The notes below the pieces were generated by a model. The model was given only the letters and a program-made list of their open reading frames with translations. It made no database searches and was not told the origin of the DNA. Positions 43,020-52,638 of a stretch of 64,000 nucleotides of DNA are shown here, piece after piece. Position numbers and translations under genes: made by a program. This DNA comes from Moraxella bovoculi 237 (GTDB lineage Bacteria; Pseudomonadota; Gammaproteobacteria; Pseudomonadales; Moraxellaceae), in NCBI RefSeq assembly GCF_000696305.2, contig NZ_AOMT01000005.1, forward strand, positions 310,001-374,000. The letters are read 5' to 3'. Within the stretch, counting starts at the first letter, position 1, and each line of letters opens with the position of its first letter.

Positions 43020-44873
43020 CTAATCATTGGACAGATTCTTTAGGCCGATGCCGCGCAGTCGTCCTCGACCGTCAATATCACGAACGATCAGCGACCAAGA
43101 GCGATTTAAGCGCACCTCATCTCCTTTGACGGGTTCTGTCTTAAAGTGCGCCATCATAAACTCTTCGACAGTTTTGTCGCGTGCTTCGCTTAATTTTTCC
43201 ATCAGTTCATCATCAATGCCTGACAGACCTACCGCATTGGGCGGTAAGGTGAATATGTCAAGTGCTGTCGCCACGGGTGCCATTTTGCTCAGACGATTCT
43301 GACTAAGTGCGCGCGTGGCTAGATTATAAAACGGCAGATCCATGATACGTGCATGCGGTGATAGCAGCCAATCCCCGTAGAATTCGCTGTTCTTTTGGTA
43401 CAGTGTGGCGGAGTTGTTGAAGACTTTGGCGATGTTCGCAGCCCAGCCGCCTGACAGCGCATACCACACGATGTCACCGACTTTTAGAACGGTGTCTTCA
43501 TCAACGTTAATCAAATGCTCTCCGCGCACCACTGCAAATACAGCAATCTCATGCGAATTGACCTTACTTGAGATGTCTTGGGGGTGACGCCCGATGGCAA
43601 AAGCACCAACTTTAACCTCAAATTCATAGAGTGTGATGTTCGCCTGATCGCCCACCCAGATTTCATGTTCCGCCTTAGGCTCGGCATCTGTCGGCACCCA
43701 CACCTTAAAGACGCGCGACATGAACGGAATGGTCGCGCCTTGTGCTAGTAGCGACAGGATAACGACGCCAAAGGTAATATTAAACGCCAAACTTGCGCCC
43801 TGTACGTTGCTCATCACAGGAATGATGGCAAGTGTAATAGGCACCGCACCGCGCAAGCCAACCCATGAGATAAATGCGATTTCTCTTAATCGAAACCCAA
43901 AAGGTAAAAGACTCGTACCCACGGCAACAGGACGCGCAACAAACAACAAAAACAAGAAAATAATCAATGAATAATGCCAAACTTTCAGCATCTCAGATGG
44001 TGTGACGAGTAGCCCCAATACAACAAACAGTATCGCCTGAGACAGCCAAGCGAAGCTATCCATCACGCGCAGTACATGCTCGGTGGCACGTACTTTGGTA
44101 TTACCGATGATGATACCGGTCAGATACACCGCCAAAAATCCACTACCACCCAGCAGGTTTGTAGCACCAAACACCGCAAGGCCAGCTGACAGAATCAAAA
44201 TGGCATACATACCATCTGCTAGATACACCTTTGGCAGCAGCAGAGAGATTGCCCAGCCAGCCGCCAGACCTACCATCAAGCCTACGCCAATCTGTTGAAT
44301 GAGCATGGTGATCACACTGCCAATGCTCTGACTTTGCGGATCTAGATTCAGCGCGATCATCACCGTTACTAATAGAATCGCTAGGGGGTCGTTCGCGCCT
44401 GACTCTAGCTCTAGCGTCGCCTGTACACGGTCATTTAACTTGACCCCGCCATTACGCAGTAGACTAAATACCGCTGCTGCATCGGTACTACCGACAATCG
44501 CCGCCATCAAAAGGCCCAATCGCCAATCAATGCCCAAAAGCCAAGTGGCAAATAACCCAAGCGCAAGAACAGTCGCCAATACACCCCAAGTCGCCAAAGT
44601 GATAGCGGGTCTTAATCCCACACGAAATGAGTTCAATGATGTTCTAAGACCACCGTCAAGCAAGATACAAGCAAGCGCTGCCTGCCCAACAAAGTTCGCC
44701 AATGCATATTCTTGGAACTGAATGCCAAGCACGCCCTCTTCGCCTGCAAGCATCCCCACGCCCAAGAAAAAAAGCAATAAAGGAACTCCTAGACGCGCCG
44801 AGAGCGTGCTGGTCATGATGCTAATAAAAAGCAGGGCTGCCCCCACCAGATAAATGATATTTAACGCATCCAT
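43020..44873 (-). CDS. cvrA: CvrA/NhaP2-type K+/H+ antiporter
   Basis: 617 residues (E. coli CvrA 578). CPA1 antiporter with about 12 hydrophobic segments (LIYLVGAALLFISIM-like start, LLLFFLGVGMLAGEEG, the proton-site region ELESGANDPLAI, and GLRGAVPITLAI). A cytoplasmic TrkA-C/RCK-like part (VKVGAFAIGRHPQDIS) and a CorC_HlyC-like tail follow (GDEVRLNRSWSLIVRDIDGRGRLRGIGL). It exchanges potassium for protons across the inner membrane and helps with osmotic and K+ stress. Monocistronic. Confidence 0.93.
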   Translation of the reverse strand: MDALNIIYLVGAALLFISIMTSTLSARLGVPLLLFFLGVGMLAGEEGVLGIQFQEYALANFVGQAALACILLDGGLRTSLNSFRVGLRPAITLATWGVLATVLALGLFATWLLGIDWRLGLLMAAIVGSTDAAAVFSLLRNGGVKLNDRVQATLELESGANDPLAILLVTVMIALNLDPQSQSIGSVITMLIQQIGVGLMVGLAAGWAISLLLPKVYLADGMYAILILSAGLAVFGATNLLGGSGFLAVYLTGIIIGNTKVRATEHVLRVMDSFAWLSQAILFVVLGLLVTPSEMLKVWHYSLIIFLFLLFVARPVAVGTSLLPFGFRLREIAFISWVGLRGAVPITLAIIPVMSNVQGASLAFNITFGVVILSLLAQGATIPFMSRVFKVWVPTDAEPKAEHEIWVGDQANITLYEFEVKVGAFAIGRHPQDISSKVNSHEIAVFAVVRGEHLINVDEDTVLKVGDIVWYALSGGWAANIAKVFNNSATLYQKNSEFYGDWLLSPHARIMDLPFYNLATRALSQNRLSKMAPVATALDIFTLPPNAVGLSGIDDELMEKLSEARDKTVEEFMMAHFKTEPVKGDEVRLNRSWSLIVRDIDGRGRLRGIGLKNLSND

Positions 44874-45286
44874 TGAGCGTGATTTCCCCCTTGTTTTTGG
44901 CGATTGGATCGATGAATTTGCTGTTTTTAAAATAAATTATTAAACAAAAATTAAAACTTTTTAAAAACAGTCAATCGTAACACAATTTTTACCCAAAATT
45001 CCATATAAAATTCATTCGTTTAGCGTATTTTTCGATATTTTGATTTTTATATCTTGGGCATTGTTTAGAATATACGGCGTTGCAAGATAATCATAAGCCA
45101 TAATGAAACACTTGCACAGACGGCAATAAATCGGCATAATGTGGCGTTTTTATTTATTTTTATTGAAAATCTTGGTTTTTAACAAATTTAGATTAACATT
45201 TTGGCGTATTTTTGCTAAAATCATGAAATCTATCTTTGTATTTTATTTTTAGATTTTTATAGTTTCGTTTTTAAGGCAATTATTCT
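44874..45286. other. Divergent region between cvrA and aspS
   Basis: 413 AT-rich bases with no gene seen. A strong promoter candidate for aspS is at 45193-45221. The cvrA promoter should lie near 44880-45000 but was not pinned down. Confidence 0.5.
45193..45221 (+). promoter_or_regulatory. Promoter of aspS
   Basis: TTAACA (45193-45198) and TAAAAT (45216-45221) are separated by exactly 17 bases, each one base from consensus, about 65 bases before the aspS start. Confidence 0.6.
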
Positions 45287-47083
45287 ATGATGCGCAGTCA
45301 TTATTGCGGTCTTGTGACCGAAGAACTCATTGATCAAACCATCACCATCGCAGGCTGGGTACATCGTCGTCGTGACCACGGTGGCGTGATTTTCCTAGAC
45401 ATGCGCGACCGTGAAGGCTTATTGCAAGTTGTGATCGATCCAGATACTCCAGAAGCATTTGCAACTGCTGATGCTGCGCGCTCTGAATACCTACTAAAAA
45501 TCACAGGCCGTGTTCGCCGTCGCTATGAAGGCACCCAAAATGACAGCATGACCAGCGGTCAAGTTGAGCTATTGGGTAAAGAGATTGAGCTGCTTGCTAA
45601 GGCAGACACCCCGCCTTTCCCGCTTAATGATGACAGCGTTAACGTCTCAGAAGAGTTGCGCTTAAAATATCGCTTCTTGGACATTCGTCGCCCTGAGATG
45701 CTAGATCGCCTGCGTTTCCGTTCAAAAGTCACCAATCTGATTCGCAACTACCTAGATGAGCATGGTTTCTTGGATGTTGAGACACCTATTCTAACTCGTG
45801 CCACGCCAGAAGGTGCGCGTGACTATCTGGTACCTAGCCGTGTATCTAATGGCGAGTTCTATGCCCTGCCACAATCACCGCAGCTATTTAAGCAGCTGTT
45901 AATGGTGGGCGGTATTGATCGTTACTATCAAATCGCTAAGTGTTTCCGTGATGAAGACCTTCGCGCTGATCGCCAGCCAGAATTTACCCAAATCGACATC
46001 GAGACTTCATTCCTAGATGATAACGACATCATGGACTTGATGGAAGGCATGACCGTTAAGCTGTTTGATGAATTGCTTGGTGTGAAATTTGACAAGTTTG
46101 AACGCATGCCTTATTCAGTGGCAATGCGTGACTACGCTTCTGACAAGCCGGACCTTCGTATTCCACTTAAACTGGTGGATGTGGCTGACATCATGCAGAA
46201 TGTTGAATTTAAGGTGTTCTCAACCCCTGCTCAAGACCCCAAAGGTCGTGTTGCTGCATTACGTGTGCCTAATGGCGCAGGAATCAGTCGTAAGCAGATT
46301 GATGAATACACCAAATTCGTTGGCATCTATGGCGCCAAAGGTTTGGCATACATTAAAGTAAACGACGTTGACAACATCAATAACGGCGTTGACAAAGAAT
46401 CTGGCCTACAATCACCAATCATCAAGAACATGACCGATGAAGTACTTGTAGAGCTTATCAAGCGTACAGGCGCTGAATCTGGCGACATCATCTTCTTTGG
46501 CGCTGACAAAGCAAAAGTAGTCAATGATGCGATGGGTGCACTGCGTGTTAAGCTTGGTCATGACCTAAATCTATTAACTTCAGAATGGGCGCCGCTGTGG
46601 GTGGTTGACTTCCCAATGTTTGAAGAGACTGATGATGGTAAATGGACTTCTGTTCATCATCCATTCACACTACCAAAATCAAGCGTAGAAGATGTTAAAA
46701 ACAACCCAGGCGAGGCACTGTCTGTCGCCTATGACATGGTACTAAATGGTACCGAAATCGGCGGTGGCTCGCTACGTATCTACACCCTTGAGATGCAAAA
46801 AGCCATCTTCGAAGCGCTTGGTATCGGTGAAGAAGAAGCCGAAGAGAAATTCAGCTTCCTGTTAAATGCCCTAAAATATGGTGCGCCACCTCATGGCGGT
46901 TTGGCATTCGGTCTTGATCGTCTGATCATGCTGATGACGGGCTCATCATCAATTCGTGATGTGATCGCCTTCCCAAAAACCAAGACCGCAGAATGCCCGT
47001 TAACTCAAGCGCCTGCTGCTGTAGATAGCAAGCAGCTTCGTGAACTTGGCATTCGCATCCGGGAAAAAGAAAAATCGGAATAA
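45287..47083 (+). CDS. aspS: Aspartyl-tRNA synthetase, probably non-discriminating (Asp/Asn)
   Basis: 598 residues, class IIb synthetase of the bacterial type. The N-terminal OB fold reads [22 protein letters not shown], motif 2 [20 protein letters not shown], and motif 3 [15 protein letters not shown]; the bacterial GAD insertion lies at about 300-420. The residues His31 and Gly82 match those that make Pseudomonas AspRS charge both tRNA-Asp and tRNA-Asn; E. coli's discriminating enzyme has Leu and Lys there. That would require GatCAB transamidation to make Asn-tRNA, and GatCAB is not in the window. Two adjacent ATGs (45287, 45290) could start it. Precedes an acyltransferase gene by 14 bases. 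Confidence 0.96.
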   Translation: MMRSHYCGLVTEELIDQTITIAGWVHRRRDHGGVIFLDMRDREGLLQVVIDPDTPEAFATADAARSEYLLKITGRVRRRYEGTQNDSMTSGQVELLGKEIELLAKADTPPFPLNDDSVNVSEELRLKYRFLDIRRPEMLDRLRFRSKVTNLIRNYLDEHGFLDVETPILTRATPEGARDYLVPSRVSNGEFYALPQSPQLFKQLLMVGGIDRYYQIAKCFRDEDLRADRQPEFTQIDIETSFLDDNDIMDLMEGMTVKLFDELLGVKFDKFERMPYSVAMRDYASDKPDLRIPLKLVDVADIMQNVEFKVFSTPAQDPKGRVAALRVPNGAGISRKQIDEYTKFVGIYGAKGLAYIKVNDVDNINNGVDKESGLQSPIIKNMTDEVLVELIKRTGAESGDIIFFGADKAKVVNDAMGALRVKLGHDLNLLTSEWAPLWVVDFPMFEETDDGKWTSVHHPFTLPKSSVEDVKNNPGEALSVAYDMVLNGTEIGGGSLRIYTLEMQKAIFEALGIGEEEAEEKFSFLLNALKYGAPPHGGLAFGLDRLIMLMTGSSSIRDVIAFPKTKTAECPLTQAPAAVDSKQLRELGIRIREKEKSE

Positions 47084-47097
47084 GGCATCTTTTTTTG

Positions 47098-48009
47098 ATG
47101 TACGGTTTAATTAGATTTGTGCCACTACCGCTCATGCGCGTGGTAGCACAAATTGCCGCTTGGATCGCCAAATTGACGAATGCCAGCATCTATCGCAGTA
47201 TTGATAGAAATCTGATGTTAGTCAATCCCAATATGATAGATGCAGACAGAGCTCAATTAGCGACAGAAGCGCTTCATCATCAGATGATTAGTACTGCTGA
47301 CAGCTTAAAGAGTTGGGCAATGCCTCCAGAATGGTCTATCAAGCAGATTAAAGCTGTACATAATATTGAGATACTAAAAGAAGGATTATCTCATCCTAAG
47401 AGCATGCTTGCCATCGTACCCCACATTGGTACGTGGGAGATGATGAATGCATGGATTAATCAATTTGGCAAGCCTGTCATCATGTACAAGCCAGCCAAAT
47501 CTGAAGCCATGGATCGATTCATCCTGCAGGGTCGCCAAAGATTGAATGCTACCTTAGTACCGACCGATGGCACGGGTGTTAAGGCGATATTTAAGACTTT
47601 AAAAGAAGGTGGCTTTAGCATTGTCCTGCCTGATCATGTCCCTGATCCTTCTGGCGGAGTTATTGTGCCATTTTTTGGGATACCTACATTAACCAGTACC
47701 TTAGCTCCAAAGCTTGCCCAAAAGACGCAATGCGCTCTTGTGGGCCTTAGTTGCATTCGCCGTGATGACAATGATGGCTTTGAGATCTTTTGCTATCGCT
47801 TAGATGATCCTGATTTATACAACAAAGACATCAAAGCTGCAACTTTGGCATTAAATAACGCCATGCAGCGTATGATCGAGCCGCATTTTAGTCATTATAT
47901 GTGGGGCTATCGACGGTTTAAATTCACGCCTTTTGGTGAGAATCCTTATCTACTGTCTTTTGATCATCTACATCGCCAAGTAATCACCTATAAGGATGGG
48001 CACTCATGA
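47098..48009 (+). CDS. LpxL/HtrB-family lipid A acyltransferase-like protein
   Basis: 303 residues. The HX4E active site is visible as HIGTWE (His109, Glu114), followed by KPAKSEAMDRFILQGR, GGFSIVLPDHVPDP and FGIPTLTSTLAPKLA, the pattern of lysophospholipid/lipid A late acyltransferases (LpxL/LpxM). An N-terminal hydrophobic helix would hold it on the inner membrane. The ATG at 47098 is used; an in-frame TTG just before it is unlikely. It begins shortly after aspS and overlaps the following glycosyltransferase by 4 bases (ATGA), so those two are translationally coupled and probably both act on lipooligosaccharide. Which acyl chain it adds is unknown. Confidence 0.85.
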   Translation: MYGLIRFVPLPLMRVVAQIAAWIAKLTNASIYRSIDRNLMLVNPNMIDADRAQLATEALHHQMISTADSLKSWAMPPEWSIKQIKAVHNIEILKEGLSHPKSMLAIVPHIGTWEMMNAWINQFGKPVIMYKPAKSEAMDRFILQGRQRLNATLVPTDGTGVKAIFKTLKEGGFSIVLPDHVPDPSGGVIVPFFGIPTLTSTLAPKLAQKTQCALVGLSCIRRDDNDGFEIFCYRLDDPDLYNKDIKAATLALNNAMQRMIEPHFSHYMWGYRRFKFTPFGENPYLLSFDHLHRQVITYKDGHS

Positions 48010-48752
48010 GTGATACCAATTATATCATTTGCATGAAATGGGGCACCAAATACGGCCCAGAGTACGTAAACCGCCTTTATAATATGGTAGCGCGCAATCT
48101 CACCTTGCCGTTCACTTTTGTCTGCCTGACGGACGACTCAAGCGGTATCCGTGATGAAGTGGTGTGCTACCCCATCCCCGAGCTAAACCTACCAAGCAAC
48201 ATCCCAGAGCGTGGCTGGAAAAAACTCACCACATTCAAGCCCGATCTGTATGCACTTAAAGGCACGGCATTATTTTTAGATATTGATATCGTCATTGTGG
48301 ATAATATCGACTGCTTCTTTACGCATCAAGTAGAACATGAGGACAGCGTGATGATTATCAGAGATTGGAAAAAGCCTTGGCGTATGGTGGGTAATAGCTC
48401 TGTCTATCGATTTAAGGTTGGTTATAATACCTACCCTAACCTTCTAAGTCATTTCGAACAGAATTTTGAGAAAATCCGCAACGAAGTAAGGCATGAACAA
48501 GCCTATCTGTCAAATTATCTGCGTGAGCACCATCATCTTGAATACTGGGATCCAACCTGGTGTGTCAGTTATAAATATCACTGCTTACAGAAGATTCCTC
48601 TGGCATACTTTAAACCACCTGTGAAGCCAAAAGACGCCAAGATTGTCATATTCCATGGTGAAATTAACCCACCTGATGCGATCAATGGCGGTGGCGGCAA
48701 ATGGTATCGCCACGTTCTGCCCAGCCAATGGATTAAGGATGCATGGCAATAA
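48006..48752 (+). CDS. Putative glycosyltransferase
   Basis: 248 residues. The LFLDIDIVIVDN stretch with Asp92 and Asp94 is a DxD-type nucleotide-sugar/metal motif after a GT-A-like first half (NYIICMKWGTKYGPEYV, FTFVCLTDD), and IVIFHGEINPPDA near the C-terminus holds a conserved His. It resembles the GT8-like/DUF group of putative glycosyltransferases found with LOS genes in Moraxellaceae. ATG overlaps the acyltransferase stop, so the two are coupled. Sugar and acceptor are unknown; lipooligosaccharide core is inferred from context. A terminator follows. Confidence 0.75.
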   Translation: MSDTNYIICMKWGTKYGPEYVNRLYNMVARNLTLPFTFVCLTDDSSGIRDEVVCYPIPELNLPSNIPERGWKKLTTFKPDLYALKGTALFLDIDIVIVDNIDCFFTHQVEHEDSVMIIRDWKKPWRMVGNSSVYRFKVGYNTYPNLLSHFEQNFEKIRNEVRHEQAYLSNYLREHHHLEYWDPTWCVSYKYHCLQKIPLAYFKPPVKPKDAKIVIFHGEINPPDAINGGGGKWYRHVLPSQWIKDAWQ

Positions 48753-48781
48753 TTGTAATTAACTTACCCGTCTTGAAAAGT

Positions 48782-48810
48782 AAAAAAGCACTCAAATGAG
48801 TGCTTTTTTA
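48782..48810. terminator. Terminator after the glycosyltransferase gene
   Basis: A 13-base perfect stem (AAAAAAGCACTCA with TGAGTGCTTTTTT) with a tiny loop and T-tract, between converging genes. Confidence 0.85.
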
Positions 48811-48819
48811 TCGTCATGA

Positions 48820-48987
48820 TTAACGCTTAAACATGTCACCTTGGCGGTTCTTTTTGACGTATTCGATCATGCAGTCGCGAAGTAGCTGGCTTGCGGTACG
48901 GTTATTGTCACGCGCTGCCTGCTTAAATTGTTCTACGAGATTTTTATCGACGCGCATGTTAAATGTGGTTTGTTCGTTGTGTGCCAT
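48820..48987 (-). CDS. Ribbon-helix-helix protein, RelB/CopG-like
   Basis: 55 residues starting MAHNEQTTFNMRVDKNLVEQFKQAARDNNRTASQLLRDCM. The first strand (TTFNMRVD), then helix A and the NRTASQLLRD turn-helix B are typical of Arc/MetJ-type ribbon-helix-helix DNA-binding proteins, often antitoxins. AAGG lies before the ATG at 48987; a longer upstream frame starts with unrelated residues. No toxin ORF lies next to it, so it is an orphan antitoxin or a stand-alone regulator. It ends in the shared terminator. Confidence 0.75.
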   Translation of the reverse strand: MAHNEQTTFNMRVDKNLVEQFKQAARDNNRTASQLLRDCMIEYVKKNRQGDMFKR

Positions 48988-49134
48988 GATGGACCTTATT
49001 GGATAAAACAAGAAAATAAAACAGGACGCAATTATAACAAGCTTTGTGTATTTTGCAAGGGTTTTGGGCGTGATTTTGCATAAAATTCGCACATTTTTTG
49101 CACATTTTATGTCATCACAAAATCCATGCAATGA

Positions 49135-49162
49135 AAAAGCCGCTCAATGATGAACGGCTTTT
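49135..49162 (-). terminator. Terminator after the DUF3360 gene
   Basis: AAAAGCCG pairs with CGGCTTTT (49155-49162) around a loop rich in TCAATGATGA; A-tract before it gives the U-run on the minus strand. Confidence 0.65.
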
Positions 49163-49174
49163 GTTAAGAGTTAA

Positions 49175-50683
49175 TTAAACTCTAAATTGTGGTAAGAACG
49201 CATCGATACCAGGGAACATACCCACAGCACCCATCGCCACACACAGAATGATAAACCCAATCAAAGGAATCATCACACGTCCAGAGAAGCCCAGATCGCG
49301 GCTACGTTGCTTGTCACCAATTAGACCTAGGTTGTCTAGCAGCATGGTCAAAGACCAACCAAACACAGGGTTAACTAGCGCTGAGGCGAATACGACAATC
49401 GCAGCTGATTGCGTGGTTTTACCTTTACGGGTCATCTCCATGCCAGCTTCTAGTAGTGGCACAAATACCGCAACGATAAGTGCTGTACTAAGCACAGGCT
49501 GCCATACCGCCAAGTCCATTGGATAGCCCCAAATCGCCGCTACGATACAGAACACTGCTGTCAAGATCGCACCCGCTGGAATAGGACGCTTAGCGATGGC
49601 TGCAGGAACAATATAAGTACCCCATGACGAACAGAAGTTCGCACCACCCAGTACTGAGCCTGTAATCTGACGAGCAGAACAGCCGACCATGGTGTCATCG
49701 ATGTTCATGTAAGTACGCTCAGAGCGTGGTGGATAGCTGATTTTTTGGAATACTTGATGACCCAAGAAGTCAGGCGACCACATAGCAACTGCCAGCACCG
49801 CGAATGGGAAAGCAACGATAAATGCTTTTAAATCAGGTAGACCCAGTGTCCAACCAGTATCTTCACCCCACCAATACATTGGGCTTAGCGGCGGCAAACC
49901 AGGATCAGTCTTAAATTCAAATGGCGCACCTAAGAAGAATGCCAAAGCGCCTGCCAGTGCACAGCCAATCGGTACGGCAAGCCAACGTTTTTGGAAATGC
50001 TCAAGTAAGGCATACATCACAATGGTTGCAATGATGATGATAAAGGCAATGTGCGGTAGTCCAATCTTGTCCGCCCAAGCAATCATGTTCTTGACTTGTC
50101 CAATTGTGCCGACAAAACCTAAATAAAGCAATAAGCCCCCTGCCACGCCATTACTTGTCAGGCGTGCCATGAGACTACCGCCTTTAAATAAGGCGAGAAT
50201 TATCCCAAACACACCCATCAATAGACCAAAAGCAAGCGGGTGACCACCAGCGGCGACAACGATAGGAATCAAAGGAATCAAAGGGCCGTGCGTACCGGGT
50301 AGGTTTGCAGTCGGCAAGAGAAAGCCTGATAGGATAAGCACAAAGAATGCTGCGATCAGCATTTCGTAACGTACGTTTTCAAGAACGAAGGCCTCAGATA
50401 GACCCAAAGGTGCCGCGAAAGCTGCAGCCATCGCACCAACCATCACGATTTTACCGATGGTGGCCGCCATTGCTGGGATGGCGTCTTCTAGCTCAAAGCG
50501 ATAATCACGCAAAGGTAAATTTACACGCCAACGTTTTGGCTGCATGATCTGTAGCTCATGCTGCAAATATTCGTCACGTGTGGCAAATTCTGAACTAGGT
50601 TTGTGAAGTTCGACGTAGCTTTTGCCGCCTAAATCACTAAGAACGCCGTTACCAGCTACTGAATCATCAATTTTATCAGTCAC
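49175..50683 (-). CDS. DUF3360-family permease
   Basis: 502 residues with about 12 hydrophobic segments after a polar 55-residue N-terminus (YVELHKPSSEFATRDEYLQHELQIM, then KRWRVNLPLRDYRFELED), a pattern of DUF3360 proteins known from vibrios and Moraxellaceae. Segments such as FLLPTANLPGTHGPLIPLIPIVVAAGGHPLAF and GSVLGGANFCSSWGTYIVP look like the SulP/NCS2 transporter fold, an inference. Substrate unknown. The gene is monocistronic, with a terminator behind it and no clear partner. Confidence 0.75.
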   Translation of the reverse strand: MTDKIDDSVAGNGVLSDLGGKSYVELHKPSSEFATRDEYLQHELQIMQPKRWRVNLPLRDYRFELEDAIPAMAATIGKIVMVGAMAAAFAAPLGLSEAFVLENVRYEMLIAAFFVLILSGFLLPTANLPGTHGPLIPLIPIVVAAGGHPLAFGLLMGVFGIILALFKGGSLMARLTSNGVAGGLLLYLGFVGTIGQVKNMIAWADKIGLPHIAFIIIIATIVMYALLEHFQKRWLAVPIGCALAGALAFFLGAPFEFKTDPGLPPLSPMYWWGEDTGWTLGLPDLKAFIVAFPFAVLAVAMWSPDFLGHQVFQKISYPPRSERTYMNIDDTMVGCSARQITGSVLGGANFCSSWGTYIVPAAIAKRPIPAGAILTAVFCIVAAIWGYPMDLAVWQPVLSTALIVAVFVPLLEAGMEMTRKGKTTQSAAIVVFASALVNPVFGWSLTMLLDNLGLIGDKQRSRDLGFSGRVMIPLIGFIILCVAMGAVGMFPGIDAFLPQFRV

Positions 50684-51077
50684 AATACATACTCCTTACC
50701 ATTGTGATGATTTGAAACACCCAAAAACCCTGTCCTTCCCATCACCTTGATGCTGGAAAAACACTTTTTGGATGCCGATTATCTTTTTAAAACGAGCATC
50801 GATAAGCAGCTGTATGATGAATTTCTAAAAATAACCAAACCTTGGATGACGTCATGATCAAACAAATTGCCATTGAAATTTGTTCATTTTTTGAAATATC
50901 TCTAAACACTATTTAAACCGTAAATACAGTGCCATCCATGTCCGCGGATGATTATAGCTTGTCTGATTCGTTATGTCATGCGTTATTTTTAAAATTTCTA
51001 AAAATTTAGCCACATATCCGTGATAAATTGCCGCTTTATGATACAATAATTTTCAAATTTTAATATCAAGACCGATC
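50684..51077. other. Intergenic region between the DUF3360 gene and yacG
   Basis: 394 bases. A plus-strand stretch at 50726-50857 encodes a protein-like peptide (TLMLEKHFLDADYLFKTSID... KPWM) with an internal ATG at 50750 and stop at 50855, but no ribosome-binding site; it may be a gene remnant. The yacG promoter should lie in the last 80 bases. Confidence 0.4.
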
Positions 51078-51278
51078 ATGAATCACACACAAATGCACCC
51101 TTGCCCAACTTGCAAAACCCCAACAAAATGGCAAGACAATCCTACTAAGCCTTTTTGCTCCAAGCGTTGCCAGCTTATAGACTTGGGCGAATGGGCATCT
51201 GAGAATTATAAAATCGCAAGTAGCGATACGCCATTTAGCGATGAATTCAACGATCCACAAAGCTCAACCATTGATTAA
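51078..51278 (+). CDS. yacG: DNA gyrase inhibitor YacG
   Basis: 66 residues (E. coli 65). Zinc-binding Cys9, Cys12, Cys27 and Cys31 in CPTCKTP and [12 protein letters not shown], followed by the conserved [12 protein letters not shown]. YacG binds GyrB and blocks DNA binding by gyrase. It is followed 30 bases later by argD on the same strand, an unusual neighbour, since yacG is most often near coaE and pilD. Confidence 0.93.
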   Translation: MNHTQMHPCPTCKTPTKWQDNPTKPFCSKRCQLIDLGEWASENYKIASSDTPFSDEFNDPQSSTID

Positions 51279-51308
51279 AATTGTTAGTAAATGTAAATAG
51301 GAATTATC

Positions 51309-52472
51309 ATGAGTTACTTAATGCCGACATACGCTCGCCAGTCTGTTAATTTCGTGCGTGGCGAGAACTCTTATTTGTTCGATGATCAGGGCGTGGCGTA
51401 TTTGGATGCATTGACAGGTATTGCGGTATGTGGACTTGGTCATTGCCATCCCGCCATTAGCCAAGCGATTAAAGAACAGGCGGATACACTGATTCACACC
51501 AGTAATTTATTTGGCATTCCTTGGCAGGAAAAAGCAGGCGAAATCCTATGCCAAAAAGCAGGTATGGATGAGGTATTTTTTGGTAATTCGGGTGCCGAGG
51601 CCAATGAATGTGCGTTAAAGCTTGCCAGACTCTATGCGCACAACAAAGGCAAACAACGCCCGAAAGTAATCGTGATGGAGCATGCCTTTCATGGTCGCAC
51701 CCTTCTAACTGTTACCGCTACCGCTAATCCGAAGGCTCGAGAGGGTTTTTATACATTGAATGATGACTTTATTCGTGTGCCATTTGGTGATAGCGATGCT
51801 GTGCGCGCATTAAGCGGTGATCAGGACATTTGTGCTGTCTTTGTTGAGCCAATTCAAGGCGAAGGCGGATTGCATACACCGCCTGAGGGTTATTTACAAG
51901 CGCTGTCAAAAATCTGCGATGAGAATGATTGGCTATTCATGCTTGATGAAGTGCAGACAGGAAATGGTCGCACAGGCAAGCACTTTGCCTATCAGCACAG
52001 CAGCGTCAAGCCCGATGTGCTTACCACCGCCAAAGGTCTGGGTAATGGTTTTCCTGTAGGGGCGTGCATGGTGTCAGGTCGTGCTAAGGGATTGTTTGCG
52101 GCTGGCTCGCATGGCTCAACCTATGGTGGCACGCCACTAGGCTCTCGCATCGTTTGTGCTGTGTATGAAGCATTAACTGAAGAAGTTCTGGGTAACGCCG
52201 CAAAGCAAGGTCAAGCCATCAAGGATGCCGTCATTGCTCAATATGGCGATAAAGGCATTACCACGCGTGGACTTGGTATGATGATTGGCATTGTCATGCC
52301 AGATGGTGTGGATTGCAGTCGTCTGGTGGATATCGCCCGTGATCGCCATCAACTGATCATCAATGTCACCGGCGGTAATGTCATTCGCCTATTGCCGGCG
52401 CTTAACATCAGCGTGGACGACACAAATGCTCTTATCGAGAAGCTAACCGCCCTGCTTTATGAAGTTTTGTAA
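51309..52472 (+). CDS. argD: Acetylornithine aminotransferase
   Basis: 387 residues, class III PLP aminotransferase. Motifs: NSGAEANECALKLAR (phosphate cup), HGRTLL, LDEVQTGNGRTGK with the Asp that contacts PLP, and the Schiff-base Lys242 in TTAKGLGNGFPVGA. ArgD converts N-acetylglutamate semialdehyde to N-acetylornithine in arginine synthesis and may also serve lysine synthesis as DapC, by family knowledge. Preceded by yacG; a terminator follows. Confidence 0.94.
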   Translation: MSYLMPTYARQSVNFVRGENSYLFDDQGVAYLDALTGIAVCGLGHCHPAISQAIKEQADTLIHTSNLFGIPWQEKAGEILCQKAGMDEVFFGNSGAEANECALKLARLYAHNKGKQRPKVIVMEHAFHGRTLLTVTATANPKAREGFYTLNDDFIRVPFGDSDAVRALSGDQDICAVFVEPIQGEGGLHTPPEGYLQALSKICDENDWLFMLDEVQTGNGRTGKHFAYQHSSVKPDVLTTAKGLGNGFPVGACMVSGRAKGLFAAGSHGSTYGGTPLGSRIVCAVYEALTEEVLGNAAKQGQAIKDAVIAQYGDKGITTRGLGMMIGIVMPDGVDCSRLVDIARDRHQLIINVTGGNVIRLLPALNISVDDTNALIEKLTALLYEVL

Positions 52473-52486
52473 GTCATCATAGCAAT

Positions 52487-52515
52487 AAAAAACGCCTAAT
52501 TTAGGGTGTTTTTTT
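52487..52515 (+). terminator. Terminator after argD
   Basis: AAAAAACGCCTAA pairs imperfectly (one G-T pair) with TTAGGGTGTTTTTT around a short loop. Confidence 0.7.
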
Positions 52516-52638
52516 GCTTGGGATTCTCGCCATTATATTTATACATTCACAATTTTACTATAATCAAGGGCTTTATATTTATCAAATATTTGCTATTATA
52601 GGGCGATTTTTTGTCTTTTGGTGATGGTGAGATCTGTC

